Assembly (NCBI GenBank): GCA_964546285.1
Contig: CAZJJK010000017.1
Location: 1 to 39,677 of the forward strand
Origin: CAZJJK01 sp964546285
Lineage (GTDB): Bacteria > Spirochaetota > Spirochaetia > Treponematales > Breznakiellaceae
Direction: 5' to 3'
DNA length: 39,677 nt
Translations under genes and position numbers: made by a program
Notes under the pieces: model-generated
Seen by the model: the letters and a program-made list of their open reading frames with translations, nothing else
Databases searched by the model: none
Told to the model about the DNA's origin: nothing
Shown here: piece by piece, positions 31,188 through 39,173 of the stretch
Layout: each line of letters begins with the position of its first letter
How positions within the stretch are numbered: position 1 is the first letter of the stretch

Positions 31188-32546
31188 TCAGCGCTTGTAC
31201 GAAGATCCGAGAGACAGTTCCTTCCGGTACTTCGCGACAGTGCGCCGAGCCAACGGTATTCCTTTACGAATGAGAAGATCAGCGATCTCCTGATCCGAGA
31301 ATTTCCGATCCTCCGCTTCTATGATTTCCCGGATAATCTCCTTAACGCCTTCTTTTGAAAAGCGCGAACCGCCGGACCCCGTACCGCTTATGGAATTAGT
31401 AAAAAAATGCCGTATCTCGTAGATACCCCATTCACATTGCACGTATTTGCCATTGGCGATGCGAGAAACAGTGGTTTCATGCACGCCGATTTCCTGGGCG
31501 ATATCCTTAAGCGTAAGCGGAGCTAAGTACTTTGGTCCATTGGCGAAAAAACTGCGCTGAAACTCCACTATAGCCCTAACCACGCGGAGCAGGGTATGGT
31601 TACGTTGATTGATGGATCGTATAAACCACCTAGCCTCCTTAATGTTTTCCTTAACAAAATCGCGCACCGGCTTTTCCCCGTTTTTCCCTTCCTGTATTTT
31701 CATAAAAAAGGGGTTGATCCCGAGGACAGGAATTTCTTCCTCGTTAAGTATAATAACAAACTCGCTTTCCTTCCTAATCACCTGGAGATCCGGCACGACA
31801 TACCGAGTCTCCGAGGTATCAAATTGACGGCCAGGAAAGGGAGTCAGTTCCTTAATGCGCTCAACGATAAGCTGGACCTCGGCTTCGGTTTTTTTTAGTT
31901 TCTTTGAAATTTCCGAAATTTTTCCCCGTTCCAGAAGAGGGAAATACTGACTGAGCACTTGGATTATCCCATCCGGGGGATCCACCAATAAGCGCGCTTG
32001 AGACAACAAGGATTCTCGATAATCGAAGACACAGGTTCCTTGAGGATCTAAAGCCCGAATCAATTCCATAGTCCGCTCAAGCAAAAGGGGCTTCGTATCC
32101 TTACAGAGCAACGCCGGATCCTCTTTATGAAAACCATCGGCGTCTAAATTTTGGATAAGGAGTTCACCAACTTGTCGTTGCTCCTCATCAATCGGTTGAA
32201 GACGGAACTGCCATAACAGATGCTCGTGCAGGGTTTCCGGACGACTCAGCACGCCCTCAATGAACTTCCTTTGCTCATCGGAATCCTCTTCGCCGCCGCG
32301 GCGGGTAAAGCCGGAATCGGAGCTAGCCTCAAAATAATCGTCCTCCTCGTTGGCCGGTTTATAGTCGTCAAGCGAAACCGTTGTTTTGTCCTCCAACACT
32401 TCCAGCGCCGGATTACGTTCCAGTTCTTCCTCTATTTTTTCACGCAAATCCACTACGGGCAGGGCCATGAGTTTTATGGACTGGAATAGCTGAGGATTCA
32501 TTTTAAGGCGCTGTTCCTGCACAAACGATGGCCGCTGAAATTGCAC
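31188..32546 (-). CDS. rpoN: RNA polymerase sigma-54 factor
   Basis: A 452-residue sigma factor for enhancer-dependent promoters (-24/-12). Region I is Gln/Leu-rich (LKMNPQLFQSIKLMALPVVDL), followed by an acidic region II (ALEVLEDKTTVSLDDYKPAN). The core-binding domain and a helix-turn-helix (TLKDIAQEIGVHETTVSRI) precede the RpoN box ARRTVAKYRKEL at about residues 433-444, which reads the -24 element. Start is GTG with CAGGAG 8 nt before it. A 12-bp palindrome GGCTTATAAGCC (32582-32593) lies in the promoter region. No sigma-54 activator or clear -24/-12 site was found in this window. Confidence 0.96.
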   Translation of the reverse strand: MQFQRPSFVQEQRLKMNPQLFQSIKLMALPVVDLREKIEEELERNPALEVLEDKTTVSLDDYKPANEEDDYFEASSDSGFTRRGGEEDSDEQRKFIEGVLSRPETLHEHLLWQFRLQPIDEEQRQVGELLIQNLDADGFHKEDPALLCKDTKPLLLERTMELIRALDPQGTCVFDYRESLLSQARLLVDPPDGIIQVLSQYFPLLERGKISEISKKLKKTEAEVQLIVERIKELTPFPGRQFDTSETRYVVPDLQVIRKESEFVIILNEEEIPVLGINPFFMKIQEGKNGEKPVRDFVKENIKEARWFIRSINQRNHTLLRVVRAIVEFQRSFFANGPKYLAPLTLKDIAQEIGVHETTVSRIANGKYVQCEWGIYEIRHFFTNSISGTGSGGSRFSKEGVKEIIREIIEAEDRKFSDQEIADLLIRKGIPLARRTVAKYRKELSLGSSYKR

Positions 32547-32688
32547 GCGAAACTCCTGGGAAACACAAAAAAATGAACGGAGGCTTATAAGCCGCGCTTA
32601 AAACTATTGTCGCGCTAGGAGGCTTTGTCAAGGATGTTCGCCAAAGGCGAGATGAGAACCAGAGAGAAAAAAGAAGAAGCCAAACAGA

Positions 32689-32717
32689 TTGACCACGCGA
32701 TCCCGCTCACCTATAGT
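32689..32717 (+). promoter_or_regulatory. Leaderless-type promoter of the DUF1015 gene
   Basis: TTGACC (32689-32694), a 17-bp spacer, TATAGT (32712-32717), CAAAGC, then the ATG at 32724. The frame is open upstream to 32625, so this promoter lies in what would otherwise be called coding sequence. Confidence 0.6.
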
Positions 32718-32723
32718 CAAAGC

Positions 32724-34055
32724 ATGCGCGATAATGACATAGAAACAAGCACCGCCAAGCTTGCCGCGGCCGATATACTTCTGCCGGCTGAAAACGTAAA
32801 CCTAAGCAAATGGGCAACTATAGCCTGCGATCAATACACGCAAGATCGCTCTTATTGGAAGCGCGTGGAGGACTTTGTCGGCGACGCTCCATCCACGCTG
32901 CATCTCGTGTTGCCGGAGGTGTTTTTAGAAGACAGCGATAAAGCCGAACGGGTGCGCGCCATCCATGCGGCTATGCGCGCGTACCTAAAAAACGGCGTGT
33001 TCGCGCCGCCCATTCACGGCCTTGTTTATGTGGAGCGAGACACCCCCTACCGCCGCAAACGGCGCGGCTTGGTTTTAGCGGTTGACCTGGAAAGCTATGA
33101 CTGGTCGCCTGGCGCTAAAACCGAGATCCGAGCGACCGAAGATACGGTGGCGGAACGACTCCCCCCCCGAATGCTGGTACGGCGCCTTGCCCCCTTAGAA
33201 ACGCCCCATGTTCTTCTCCTGATTGATGATAAGGAACGCCGGCTTGTGGAAGGTGTCGGCGCCTTAGTCAGCGGAACGCCGCCGCGTTATCGAGCTGAAT
33301 TGATGGAGAATTCGGGAACGCTTAGCGCTTGGGCGGTGGAAGACGCTGCGAAACTCGGCTTCCTAAACGCGGAATTGACGCGGCTGCGCGAACGGTCCCG
33401 CACTGGCTATGGCGCTGACGCCGCCCCCTTCCTTTATGCCGTTGGCGATGGCAACCATTCTTTAGCCACGGCAAAGGCCGTATGGGAGGAATACAAGGCG
33501 GCTCACAAAAACGACGCGGGCTTAGCCGAACACCCCGCCCGCCGCGCTTTGGTTGAGGTGGAAAACATATACGACGAAGCCATAGTTTTTGAGCCGATAC
33601 ATCGGCTTCTTTACCATATTCAGCCCTCGTCGTTAATCACGGCTTTAACGCGTCAAGGCGGTTTCGGCGCGACCTCTGTCGACAACCCGGAAAAACTAGC
33701 GGCCTTAGTCGCGGACCGAGGCGCCCCGCGAACCCGCTATGGCGTGGTTTCCGCTGAAGGCTGCGTCTTACTGGAAACCGACGCGATCGGCGTAGCGACC
33801 ATAGCTCTCCAGCCGCTCCTGGACGACTTTATCGCGGCTGACAGCCGTCGCTTGATTGACTATGTGCATGGAGCGGAAGAAGTGATACGGATAGGACAAA
33901 AACCCGACGCGGCGGGAATACTGCTTCCGCCGGTATCAAAAAACACGCTCTTCGCCACAATAGCCAAGGGCGGCCCCCTGCCCCGTAAAAGTTTTTCCAT
34001 GGGAGAAGCCAGCGAAAAGCGTTTCTATCTTGAATGTCGCAAGCTTTTCGGATAG
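32724..34055 (+). CDS. DUF1015 family protein
   Basis: A 443-residue cytoplasmic protein of the DUF1015 family, found beside serine or phosphate metabolism genes in some bacteria but without an established activity. Family motifs include SKWATIACDQYTQD-like N-terminus and GDGNHSLATAKAVWEE in the middle, corresponding to the usual DGHHR-type motif with His retained. Later ENIYDEAIVFEPIHRLLYHI is also typical. The ATG at 32724 is chosen over an earlier frame opening because it begins 6 nt after a -10 box; the earlier 33 residues are Lys/Glu-rich and lack family similarity. Its last codons contain the promoter of the tRNA gene. Confidence 0.88.
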   Translation: MRDNDIETSTAKLAAADILLPAENVNLSKWATIACDQYTQDRSYWKRVEDFVGDAPSTLHLVLPEVFLEDSDKAERVRAIHAAMRAYLKNGVFAPPIHGLVYVERDTPYRRKRRGLVLAVDLESYDWSPGAKTEIRATEDTVAERLPPRMLVRRLAPLETPHVLLLIDDKERRLVEGVGALVSGTPPRYRAELMENSGTLSAWAVEDAAKLGFLNAELTRLRERSRTGYGADAAPFLYAVGDGNHSLATAKAVWEEYKAAHKNDAGLAEHPARRALVEVENIYDEAIVFEPIHRLLYHIQPSSLITALTRQGGFGATSVDNPEKLAALVADRGAPRTRYGVVSAEGCVLLETDAIGVATIALQPLLDDFIAADSRRLIDYVHGAEEVIRIGQKPDAAGILLPPVSKNTLFATIAKGGPLPRKSFSMGEASEKRFYLECRKLFG

Positions 34056-34058
34056 TAT
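34030..34058 (+). promoter_or_regulatory. tRNA promoter inside the end of the DUF1015 gene
   Basis: TTGAAT (34030-34035), a 17-bp spacer, TAGTAT (34053-34058). The DUF1015 stop codon TAG is the first half of the -10 box. Transcription would begin about 2-3 nt before the tRNA. Confidence 0.5.
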
Positions 34059-34067
34059 CGGTAAAGG

Positions 34068-34150
34068 GCCGGCGTGGTGGAATGGCAGACACGGTGGACT
34101 CAAAATCCACTGCCCTAAAAAGCGTATGAGTTCAAGTCTCATCGCCGGCA
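34068..34150 (+). tRNA. tRNA-Leu (anticodon CAA)
   Basis: An 83-nt class II tRNA reading UUG. The acceptor stem GCCGGCG pairs with CGCCGGC, discriminator A at 34150. Anticodon stem GTGGA/TCCAC encloses the loop CTCAAAA, anticodon CAA at 34101-34103. A long variable arm and a T-stem ATGAG/CTCAT with loop TTCAAGT follow. The 3' CCA is not encoded. It is followed directly by a strong terminator. Confidence 0.96.
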
Positions 34151-34191
34151 AAAAGAAGGCTATCCACTTTTTTGGATAGCCTTCTTTTTTT
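34151..34191. terminator. Bidirectional intrinsic terminator after tRNA-Leu
   Basis: GAAGGCTATCC (34155-34165) pairs with GGATAGCCTTC (34174-34184), with 7 T on the plus side and an A run giving T on the minus side. It can end both the tRNA transcript and the kinase gene coming from the right. Confidence 0.88.
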
Positions 34192-34256
34192 GGCCTTGCG
34201 TGATAAAAAAGCGATCCTTAGCCGCCGTGAGAATTCAGCCAAGACGCATAAATATT

Positions 34257-36122
34257 TTAAACCCTAGCTTGATAATGGTTTAACTTAAATTTAACCACGC
34301 ATTCCACGCCGCTGAATATATTGAATCCAAGCTGTCCTCTTAATTGGTTTTCCGTTAGAGCCTGTACCGTCTGAAGTCCCATAAGACCATCCTTAGCCAG
34401 ATTAAAACCACGACGAACGCCAATTCCGTTGTCGCGGACGCTAAGTTCAATCTCATTGTTCTCAAGCCTTTTTAAAGAGACAAAAATAGAGCCAACCCGC
34501 CCCTTAGGAAAGGCGTATTTTAGGGCGTTTGACATCAACTCATTCAATATCAAACCGCAGGGAATAGCCAAATCTATGGGTACGCTTACGCTTTCTATCG
34601 ATGGCACTATCGTTATTTTTCCGGGCATAATTTTATAGCTCTGTATCAGCCTGGAGCTGAGATCGCCGATATAGTCGCCTAGATCGATATTTGACAAATC
34701 CCTGGCTTCATAGAGTTTTTCATGAACGAGAGCCATAGCGTAAATTCTATCCTTAGCTTCCGTAAACGCGGCGCGGAGTTTTTTATCTTTGAAATTCTGG
34801 GATTGTAGGTTAAGCAGGCTGATAATGACGCCCATATTGTTTTTTGTTCTGTGATACAATTCGCGCAATAAGGTTTCTTTCTCTTCCAGAGCTCGCTTGA
34901 TCGTTTCTTCAGAGCGTTTTCTATCGCTTATATTCCGCGATATGCCAAAGGTTCCGACCACAAGATCGTTTTTATCTTTTAGCGGTATTTTTTCGGTCAG
35001 CATCCAGACTTCTCGGCCATCCAGAAGGATATTCAATTCCTCCTTTCTCAAAACGCTCTCCGTATGTACGACAAAGGCTTCATCCTGAAAGGTTTGCGCC
35101 GCGTATTCTTTTGTAAAAAAGTCATAATCCGTTTTGCCTATCATTTCTGATGGATCGCTCTGGCCAAAATAAGCCGCCATAGCGCGGTTCGCCCGGAGGA
35201 AACGACTGTTTAAGTCCTTAAAGTAGATTAAATCGGAACTATTATCCATTAGAGCGCCCATAAGATACCGTTCCTGGGCCAGCGAATCTTCTATCCTCTT
35301 TTTTTCGGTAATATCGGAGTACGCTATCATGATACCGCTTACTTTACCATCCTCATCATGTAAAGGTACTTTATTGGTTTCAAGCCAGCGCGTTTCTCCA
35401 TTTGGGTAACTGGCTTCTTCCAAGATATGGTATTTTGGGCTATCGCTTTCCATTACCGCTCTATCGTCTCGTATAAATTTCTCTATCTGTTCGGCGACGC
35501 GGTGCATCTCCCAATCGGATTTACCAATGATTGACGCGGTATCCGTTAAACCGAAAAGGTCGGAGTGGTTTTTATTACAGCCTTGAAAAATAGAGTTTCT
35601 ATCCTTCCAGCATATATATTGGGGGATAGCGTCCAAAACGGCCTGGAACATTTGAGCGTCCGAATTGCGTTTATTCGGCGCCGCTTTGCGGGTAAGCGTC
35701 TTATGAAGCCTAATAGCCGTTTTAAGGGAAGCGCCGTAAAGAGCCGCGCTGGAGTCTTTATGGATATATCCATAGGATACGACGTTTTCCATTTCCTTCA
35801 TTTTTTCACTTGTTGCCGCGCCTCCGACAAGAAAGATAAGGGGAAGATCCCGCGCGCGGCGGATACGGTCCGCGGTTTCCGCCGCGTCCAAGGCGGGCGT
35901 TGAATCAATATCGATAAGCGCTAGATCCAGTTTTTCGTTTCGCTCACACAGCGAAATGGCCGCGTCGCCATCAGCGGCAACGACAAACGTATAGCCAAGC
36001 TCCCTCAATTTCCGCTCTTGATCACAGGTTTCATCACCAGCGCGGCTGACTAAAAGAATACTTGGTTTATCACCCGCATCCAAGCTAAGCTCCTCTTTTT
36101 TGGATAAGCACGCTGTTATCAT
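34257..36122 (-). CDS. REC-PAS-PAS-HisKA_2 sensor histidine kinase
   Basis: A 621-residue cytoplasmic kinase without membrane helices. Residues about 20-140 resemble a receiver domain with Asp in LALIDID and Lys in YIHKDSS, but the acidic pair after strand 1 (normally DD/ED) reads LLVSRAG, so it may be degenerate. Two PAS domains follow (AIPQYICWKDRNSIFQGCN; DLIYFKDLNSRFLRANRAM), each ending in an acidic PAC-type strand such as SDITEKKR. The HisKA_2 His424 is in ELYHRTKNN. ATPase boxes are CGLILNELMSNALKYAFP and VRDNGIGV. No response regulator is adjacent. A TTG at 36143 could add seven residues; the ATG at 36122, preceded by AAAGGA, is preferred. Confidence 0.9.
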   Translation of the reverse strand: MITACLSKKEELSLDAGDKPSILLVSRAGDETCDQERKLRELGYTFVVAADGDAAISLCERNEKLDLALIDIDSTPALDAAETADRIRRARDLPLIFLVGGAATSEKMKEMENVVSYGYIHKDSSAALYGASLKTAIRLHKTLTRKAAPNKRNSDAQMFQAVLDAIPQYICWKDRNSIFQGCNKNHSDLFGLTDTASIIGKSDWEMHRVAEQIEKFIRDDRAVMESDSPKYHILEEASYPNGETRWLETNKVPLHDEDGKVSGIMIAYSDITEKKRIEDSLAQERYLMGALMDNSSDLIYFKDLNSRFLRANRAMAAYFGQSDPSEMIGKTDYDFFTKEYAAQTFQDEAFVVHTESVLRKEELNILLDGREVWMLTEKIPLKDKNDLVVGTFGISRNISDRKRSEETIKRALEEKETLLRELYHRTKNNMGVIISLLNLQSQNFKDKKLRAAFTEAKDRIYAMALVHEKLYEARDLSNIDLGDYIGDLSSRLIQSYKIMPGKITIVPSIESVSVPIDLAIPCGLILNELMSNALKYAFPKGRVGSIFVSLKRLENNEIELSVRDNGIGVRRGFNLAKDGLMGLQTVQALTENQLRGQLGFNIFSGVECVVKFKLNHYQARV

Positions 36123-36179
36123 TATATCCTTTTTTTTAATCAAGACTAATTTATTAGGTACGGCTCTTAATGAAAGCCT

Positions 36180-36209
36180 ATTTTATAACGTCCCGCCCAT
36201 TATATTCAA
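36180..36209 (-). promoter_or_regulatory. Promoter of the hybrid kinase gene
   Basis: On the minus strand TTGAAT (36209-36204), an 18-bp spacer and TAAAAT (36185-36180), giving a leader of about 50 nt. Confidence 0.5.
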
Positions 36210-36377
36210 TTGAGACGCTGTTATGAATAATATATATAAACCGAGGTTCTTGCAAAAGTTGAAGACTTTTAAAAGCGCCTCAACCGATATAAACCATAAA
36301 CAGAACCTAAATATTATATTGTATTATATAGACATATCCGCTCTGCACACTTCGTTGGATAGGAAAATTATTGTACT

Positions 36378-36470
36378 GGCGGGGGCCATACCCCGATACG
36401 AAGATTATTGAAACACATATCTCATAGACGCACCTTTTCCGGAGCAAGCTCCGGGGTATGGACTCCCGCC
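36378..36470. repeat. Pair of near-perfect 18/19-bp inverted repeats
   Basis: The arm at 36378-36395 (GGCGGGGGCCATACCCCG) and the reverse complement of 36452-36470 (GGCGGGAGTCCATACCCCG) match apart from a small gap and one or two changes. A GC-rich palindrome CCGGAGCAAGCTCCGG (36439-36454) abuts the right arm. This could be a small non-autonomous repeat unit or a folded RNA element. Confidence 0.7.
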
Positions 36471-36487
36471 TTCCAATCACGGCCTTG

Positions 36488-36516
36488 TTGTAAAAGCGCC
36501 GTTAATCGGACAATAT
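36488..36516 (+). promoter_or_regulatory. Weak leaderless-type promoter of the chromate transporter pair
   Basis: TTGTAA (36488-36493), a 17-bp spacer, CAATAT (36511-36516) and 7 nt to the ATG at 36524. A TATAGT at 36514-36519 is a better hexamer but is only 4 nt from the ATG. Confidence 0.3.
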
Positions 36517-36523
36517 AGTCGCT

Positions 36524-37099
36524 ATGAAGCGACAGGAAAAGATAGAGCGCGAGCGAGACGCGCTTAAGCCCACGCCGTTTGAGCTATTCCGCCTCTTCGC
36601 GTCTATCACTACCGTCACCCTGGGCGGCGGCTATGTGATCGTTCCAACTATAGGCCGAGCCCTGGAAAAGCGCGGATGGATGACGGAAGAGCGTTTTTAT
36701 GATGTTTTTGCCCGCGCTCAAGCCTATCCGGGACCGATCGCCCTATCCACCGCTCTTTTGGTATCCATCGAGCTTCGCGGCGCGGCGGGCGCTATCGCCG
36801 CCCTTTGTGGCGTTGTCGTTCCGCCCTTCCTGGTAATTATACTCGTAAGCCGCCTGCTAGCAACCTATGGCAGTTTGCCGGCGGTGAGACGCTTCCTTGA
36901 GGGCGCCGGCGCCGTCGTTCCGGGGATAGTGGCCGCCATGATATGGAAAAACGCGAAGCGAAGGAAATGGACCACGCTTCGGGTCATTGAGCTTGCCAGC
37001 CTCGCTTCCTTATTGATTCTATTCCCTCAGGCAAGCCTTCCCCTCCTCTTAGGCGGCATCCTGCTCATGTATTTCTTAGAGGGTTTATGCAAACGCTAA
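36524..37099 (+). CDS. Short chromate transporter subunit, first half
   Basis: A 191-residue membrane protein of the CHR (ChrA) family, the first of a split pair. FRLFASITTVTLGGGYVIVPTIG and AQAYPGPIALSTALLVSIEL correspond to the conserved GG-x and PGP motifs of the N-terminal CHR half. Several hydrophobic segments lie between 25 and 190. Paired short CHR proteins are thought to act together as a chromate or related anion exporter; the physiological substrate in gut or anaerobic bacteria is uncertain. Its last 13 nt overlap the start of the second half. Confidence 0.9.
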   Translation: MKRQEKIERERDALKPTPFELFRLFASITTVTLGGGYVIVPTIGRALEKRGWMTEERFYDVFARAQAYPGPIALSTALLVSIELRGAAGAIAALCGVVVPPFLVIILVSRLLATYGSLPAVRRFLEGAGAVVPGIVAAMIWKNAKRRKWTTLRVIELASLASLLILFPQASLPLLLGGILLMYFLEGLCKR

Positions 37100-37617
37100 A
37101 CATCGCCTGGACCTTCTTAAAAATAGGCGTTATAGCCTTTGGCGGCGGCTGGTCCACTGTCGGTATTATCAAGAACGCGGTCGTTCCCTTATGGATAAAC
37201 GAGGCCGAATTTAGCGAACTGATCGCCATAGCTCAATCCACGCCTGGGCCCATCGCCCTTAATGCCGCGACAATGATAGGCTGGAATCATAGCGGACTTT
37301 TAGGCGCTATCGCGGCAACTCTGGCCGTTGTCAGCGTACCGGTCTCCCTTATCGTTTTAAGTACGATCCTAGCTAAGCGTATCAGCGTCAACACCGTGAG
37401 ACTCTATGACTCACTCCGTACGGGCAGCATAGCCATGATGATTATGACTCTTTGGGTTCTGCGCCCCAGCTCTTTAGACCCGCTGACGCTGCTTTATGCC
37501 CTAAGCGCGTTCGTTGTCGGCGCTTTTACGAAAATAAACGTCCTTTGGGCGCTGCTAGGAGCGGGAGCCTTCAATGTCCTGTTGGGCCCGGCACTTAGAA
37601 CACTGCTGGGATACTAG
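37087..37617 (+). CDS. Short chromate transporter subunit, second half
   Basis: A 176-residue partner of the preceding gene. AWTFLKIGVIAFGGGWSTVGII and AQSTPGPIALNAATMIGW repeat the same CHR motifs, showing that the two are internal duplicates of one fold with opposite expected topology. At least four hydrophobic segments are visible. The overlap with the first gene by 13 nt strongly couples the subunits. The CapA-like gene begins 2 nt after its stop, in the same operon. Confidence 0.9.
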   Translation: MQTLNIAWTFLKIGVIAFGGGWSTVGIIKNAVVPLWINEAEFSELIAIAQSTPGPIALNAATMIGWNHSGLLGAIAATLAVVSVPVSLIVLSTILAKRISVNTVRLYDSLRTGSIAMMIMTLWVLRPSSLDPLTLLYALSAFVVGAFTKINVLWALLGAGAFNVLLGPALRTLLGY

Positions 37618-37619
37618 CC

Positions 37620-39164
37620 ATGCCGAATAAAAAACGGAGCCTATGGCGCCGGCTATTCCCTCTCTTCATCGCGCTTGCCATAGCGGCCTTGCTTCCGTTT
37701 TTTCTATTAGCTGTCTGGCGTAGAACTCTTACGATACGTGTCTATTTTGACGATGAATACGCGGTGGCGGCCGCCAAGGCTTTGCTTAACGCTTCACCCT
37801 TGCCAGCGTCCATTGCCGCGGTATTCGTCCATTTAGACGATACCGAAAAAACGGCACTAGCGGAAAAGGCGGGGGAAGAAACCGCTTTATTCGTTCAGAC
37901 CAAGGATTGGCGAGAATCGGACTGGCGCGGAGAGGAACAAGACGGAAAGCGCCTCGCCATCCAACGCTATGCCCCAAGCGCGCCGTTTTGGGACGAGCGG
38001 ATCAGCGTATCGTTTGATGCTATCAAAAACGCGCTTTTGCTACCTCTGGACGAGATAGCCTTACCTCGTAAGGCCTTGGCTGTGGATGGCGTATACGCGT
38101 CGGAAGCGGATTATCCGCTGGACCGCGAAATTTATCTTTTTTATCAGCCGGGCAAAGCCTTTCCTCCCGCCAAGGCCTTTGATGAACTGACAAGCTGGTA
38201 TAGCGGCCTTATGGAAGCCGCGCCAGCCTCCTATTCCTTGGCGTGGATAGCGTCCGTAGGCGATCTCATGCTCGGGCGCGGCGCCGATAAGCTTCTGGAA
38301 GAGGAAGGAGCGGAAGCGGTTTTTATCGATTTACTCCCCTTATTTAAGGAACAGGACCTGCTTCTGGGGAATCTTGAGGGGGCGGTGACAGAAAGCGGGA
38401 AAGCGGCTTCCAAGTCTTATACCTTCCGCTTCCCTTCAGCCGTTTTACCCGTTTTAAAGACGGCCGGCTTTGACTACCTTTCCGTCGCCAACAATCACAG
38501 CTTTGACTATGGCAAGACCGGTTTCACCGATACCTTGGCGGCCCTTAATAAAGCCGGTCTAGCCACCTCGGGCGCGGGGAAAAAACTTGAGGAAGCGCTG
38601 AAGCCTTGGCGGACTATCATACAGCGGCAGAGAATATCCCTTTTTTCACTAGCCGCGTATCCCGCTGAAGGACGGATGGGGTTTGACGGGGAAAAGGAGA
38701 CAAAGGCAGGCCCCGACGCGGCTGGCGTTCTTTGGGCCGATGAAAGCACCCTCGCCCTAATCGCGGGAACCTTTACCTCCGACTATTTTGATATAGTCAT
38801 GATTCACGGCGGCATGGAATGGCGCGATGAACCAACTGAAGAACAAAGGGCTTTATACCAAGACCTAATAGACAGGGGAGCGGACTTGGTCCTGGGTTCC
38901 CATCCACATGTGCTTCAAGGCATGGAAGCGCGCGACAATAAGCTTATCTGTCATTCGCTGGGAAACTTCGTTTTCGCCGGTATGGATGAAATGCCGAACG
39001 CCGAGGACAGCGTACTTCTATCGCTGGGACTTATGGCGGGGCGGATCGTATACCTCCATTACTATCCGGTGAAAATAAACGGCCCGACCGTTGCCTTGGG
39101 AGACGGAGGCCGGACCGCGGAACGCTTTTCCACCCTAAGCCAAAAGCTTGGGGGAAAATATTAA
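37620..39164 (+). CDS. CapA-family (poly-gamma-glutamate synthesis type) protein
   Basis: A 514-residue protein with an N-terminal membrane helix (residues about 9-29, LFPLFIALAIAALLPFFLLAVW) that places the rest outside the cytoplasm. Residues 30-205 are a unique region of unknown fold. From about 210 the CapA metallophosphatase-like domain runs: SVGDLMLGRG, GNLEGAVTESG, SVANNHSFDYGKTGF, VMIHGGMEWRDEP, GADLVLGSHPHVLQG and HSLGNFVFAG. These are the metal-site motifs of the PGA_cap family. No capB/C genes are near, so capsule synthesis is not implied; a periplasmic phosphoesterase or envelope role is possible. Ends 9 nt from the convergent nagB. Confidence 0.88.
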   Translation: MPNKKRSLWRRLFPLFIALAIAALLPFFLLAVWRRTLTIRVYFDDEYAVAAAKALLNASPLPASIAAVFVHLDDTEKTALAEKAGEETALFVQTKDWRESDWRGEEQDGKRLAIQRYAPSAPFWDERISVSFDAIKNALLLPLDEIALPRKALAVDGVYASEADYPLDREIYLFYQPGKAFPPAKAFDELTSWYSGLMEAAPASYSLAWIASVGDLMLGRGADKLLEEEGAEAVFIDLLPLFKEQDLLLGNLEGAVTESGKAASKSYTFRFPSAVLPVLKTAGFDYLSVANNHSFDYGKTGFTDTLAALNKAGLATSGAGKKLEEALKPWRTIIQRQRISLFSLAAYPAEGRMGFDGEKETKAGPDAAGVLWADESTLALIAGTFTSDYFDIVMIHGGMEWRDEPTEEQRALYQDLIDRGADLVLGSHPHVLQGMEARDNKLICHSLGNFVFAGMDEMPNAEDSVLLSLGLMAGRIVYLHYYPVKINGPTVALGDGGRTAERFSTLSQKLGGKY

Positions 39165-39173
39165 ATTAATACT

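Larger units (their letters stand above)
36144..36487. other. AT-rich intergenic region with no gene
   Basis: About 340 bases that are clearly more AT-rich than the neighbours, mainly 36178-36375. A 62-codon open frame at 36223-36411 has no ribosome-binding site and no family features, so it is not called. The kinase promoter is at its left and a pair of inverted repeats at its right. Confidence 0.6.

Noticed and set aside
32582..32593. GGCTTATAAGCC palindrome as an operator for rpoN
   Set aside because: It may simply coincide with the -10 region; a lone 12-bp palindrome is too little evidence for a regulator site.
36223..36411. A 62-codon open frame in AT-rich intergenic DNA
   Set aside because: No ribosome-binding site or promoter of the local type, no recognisable features; an AT-rich gap opens frames by chance less often but the composition (Asn/Ile/Lys) is that of non-coding DNA here.
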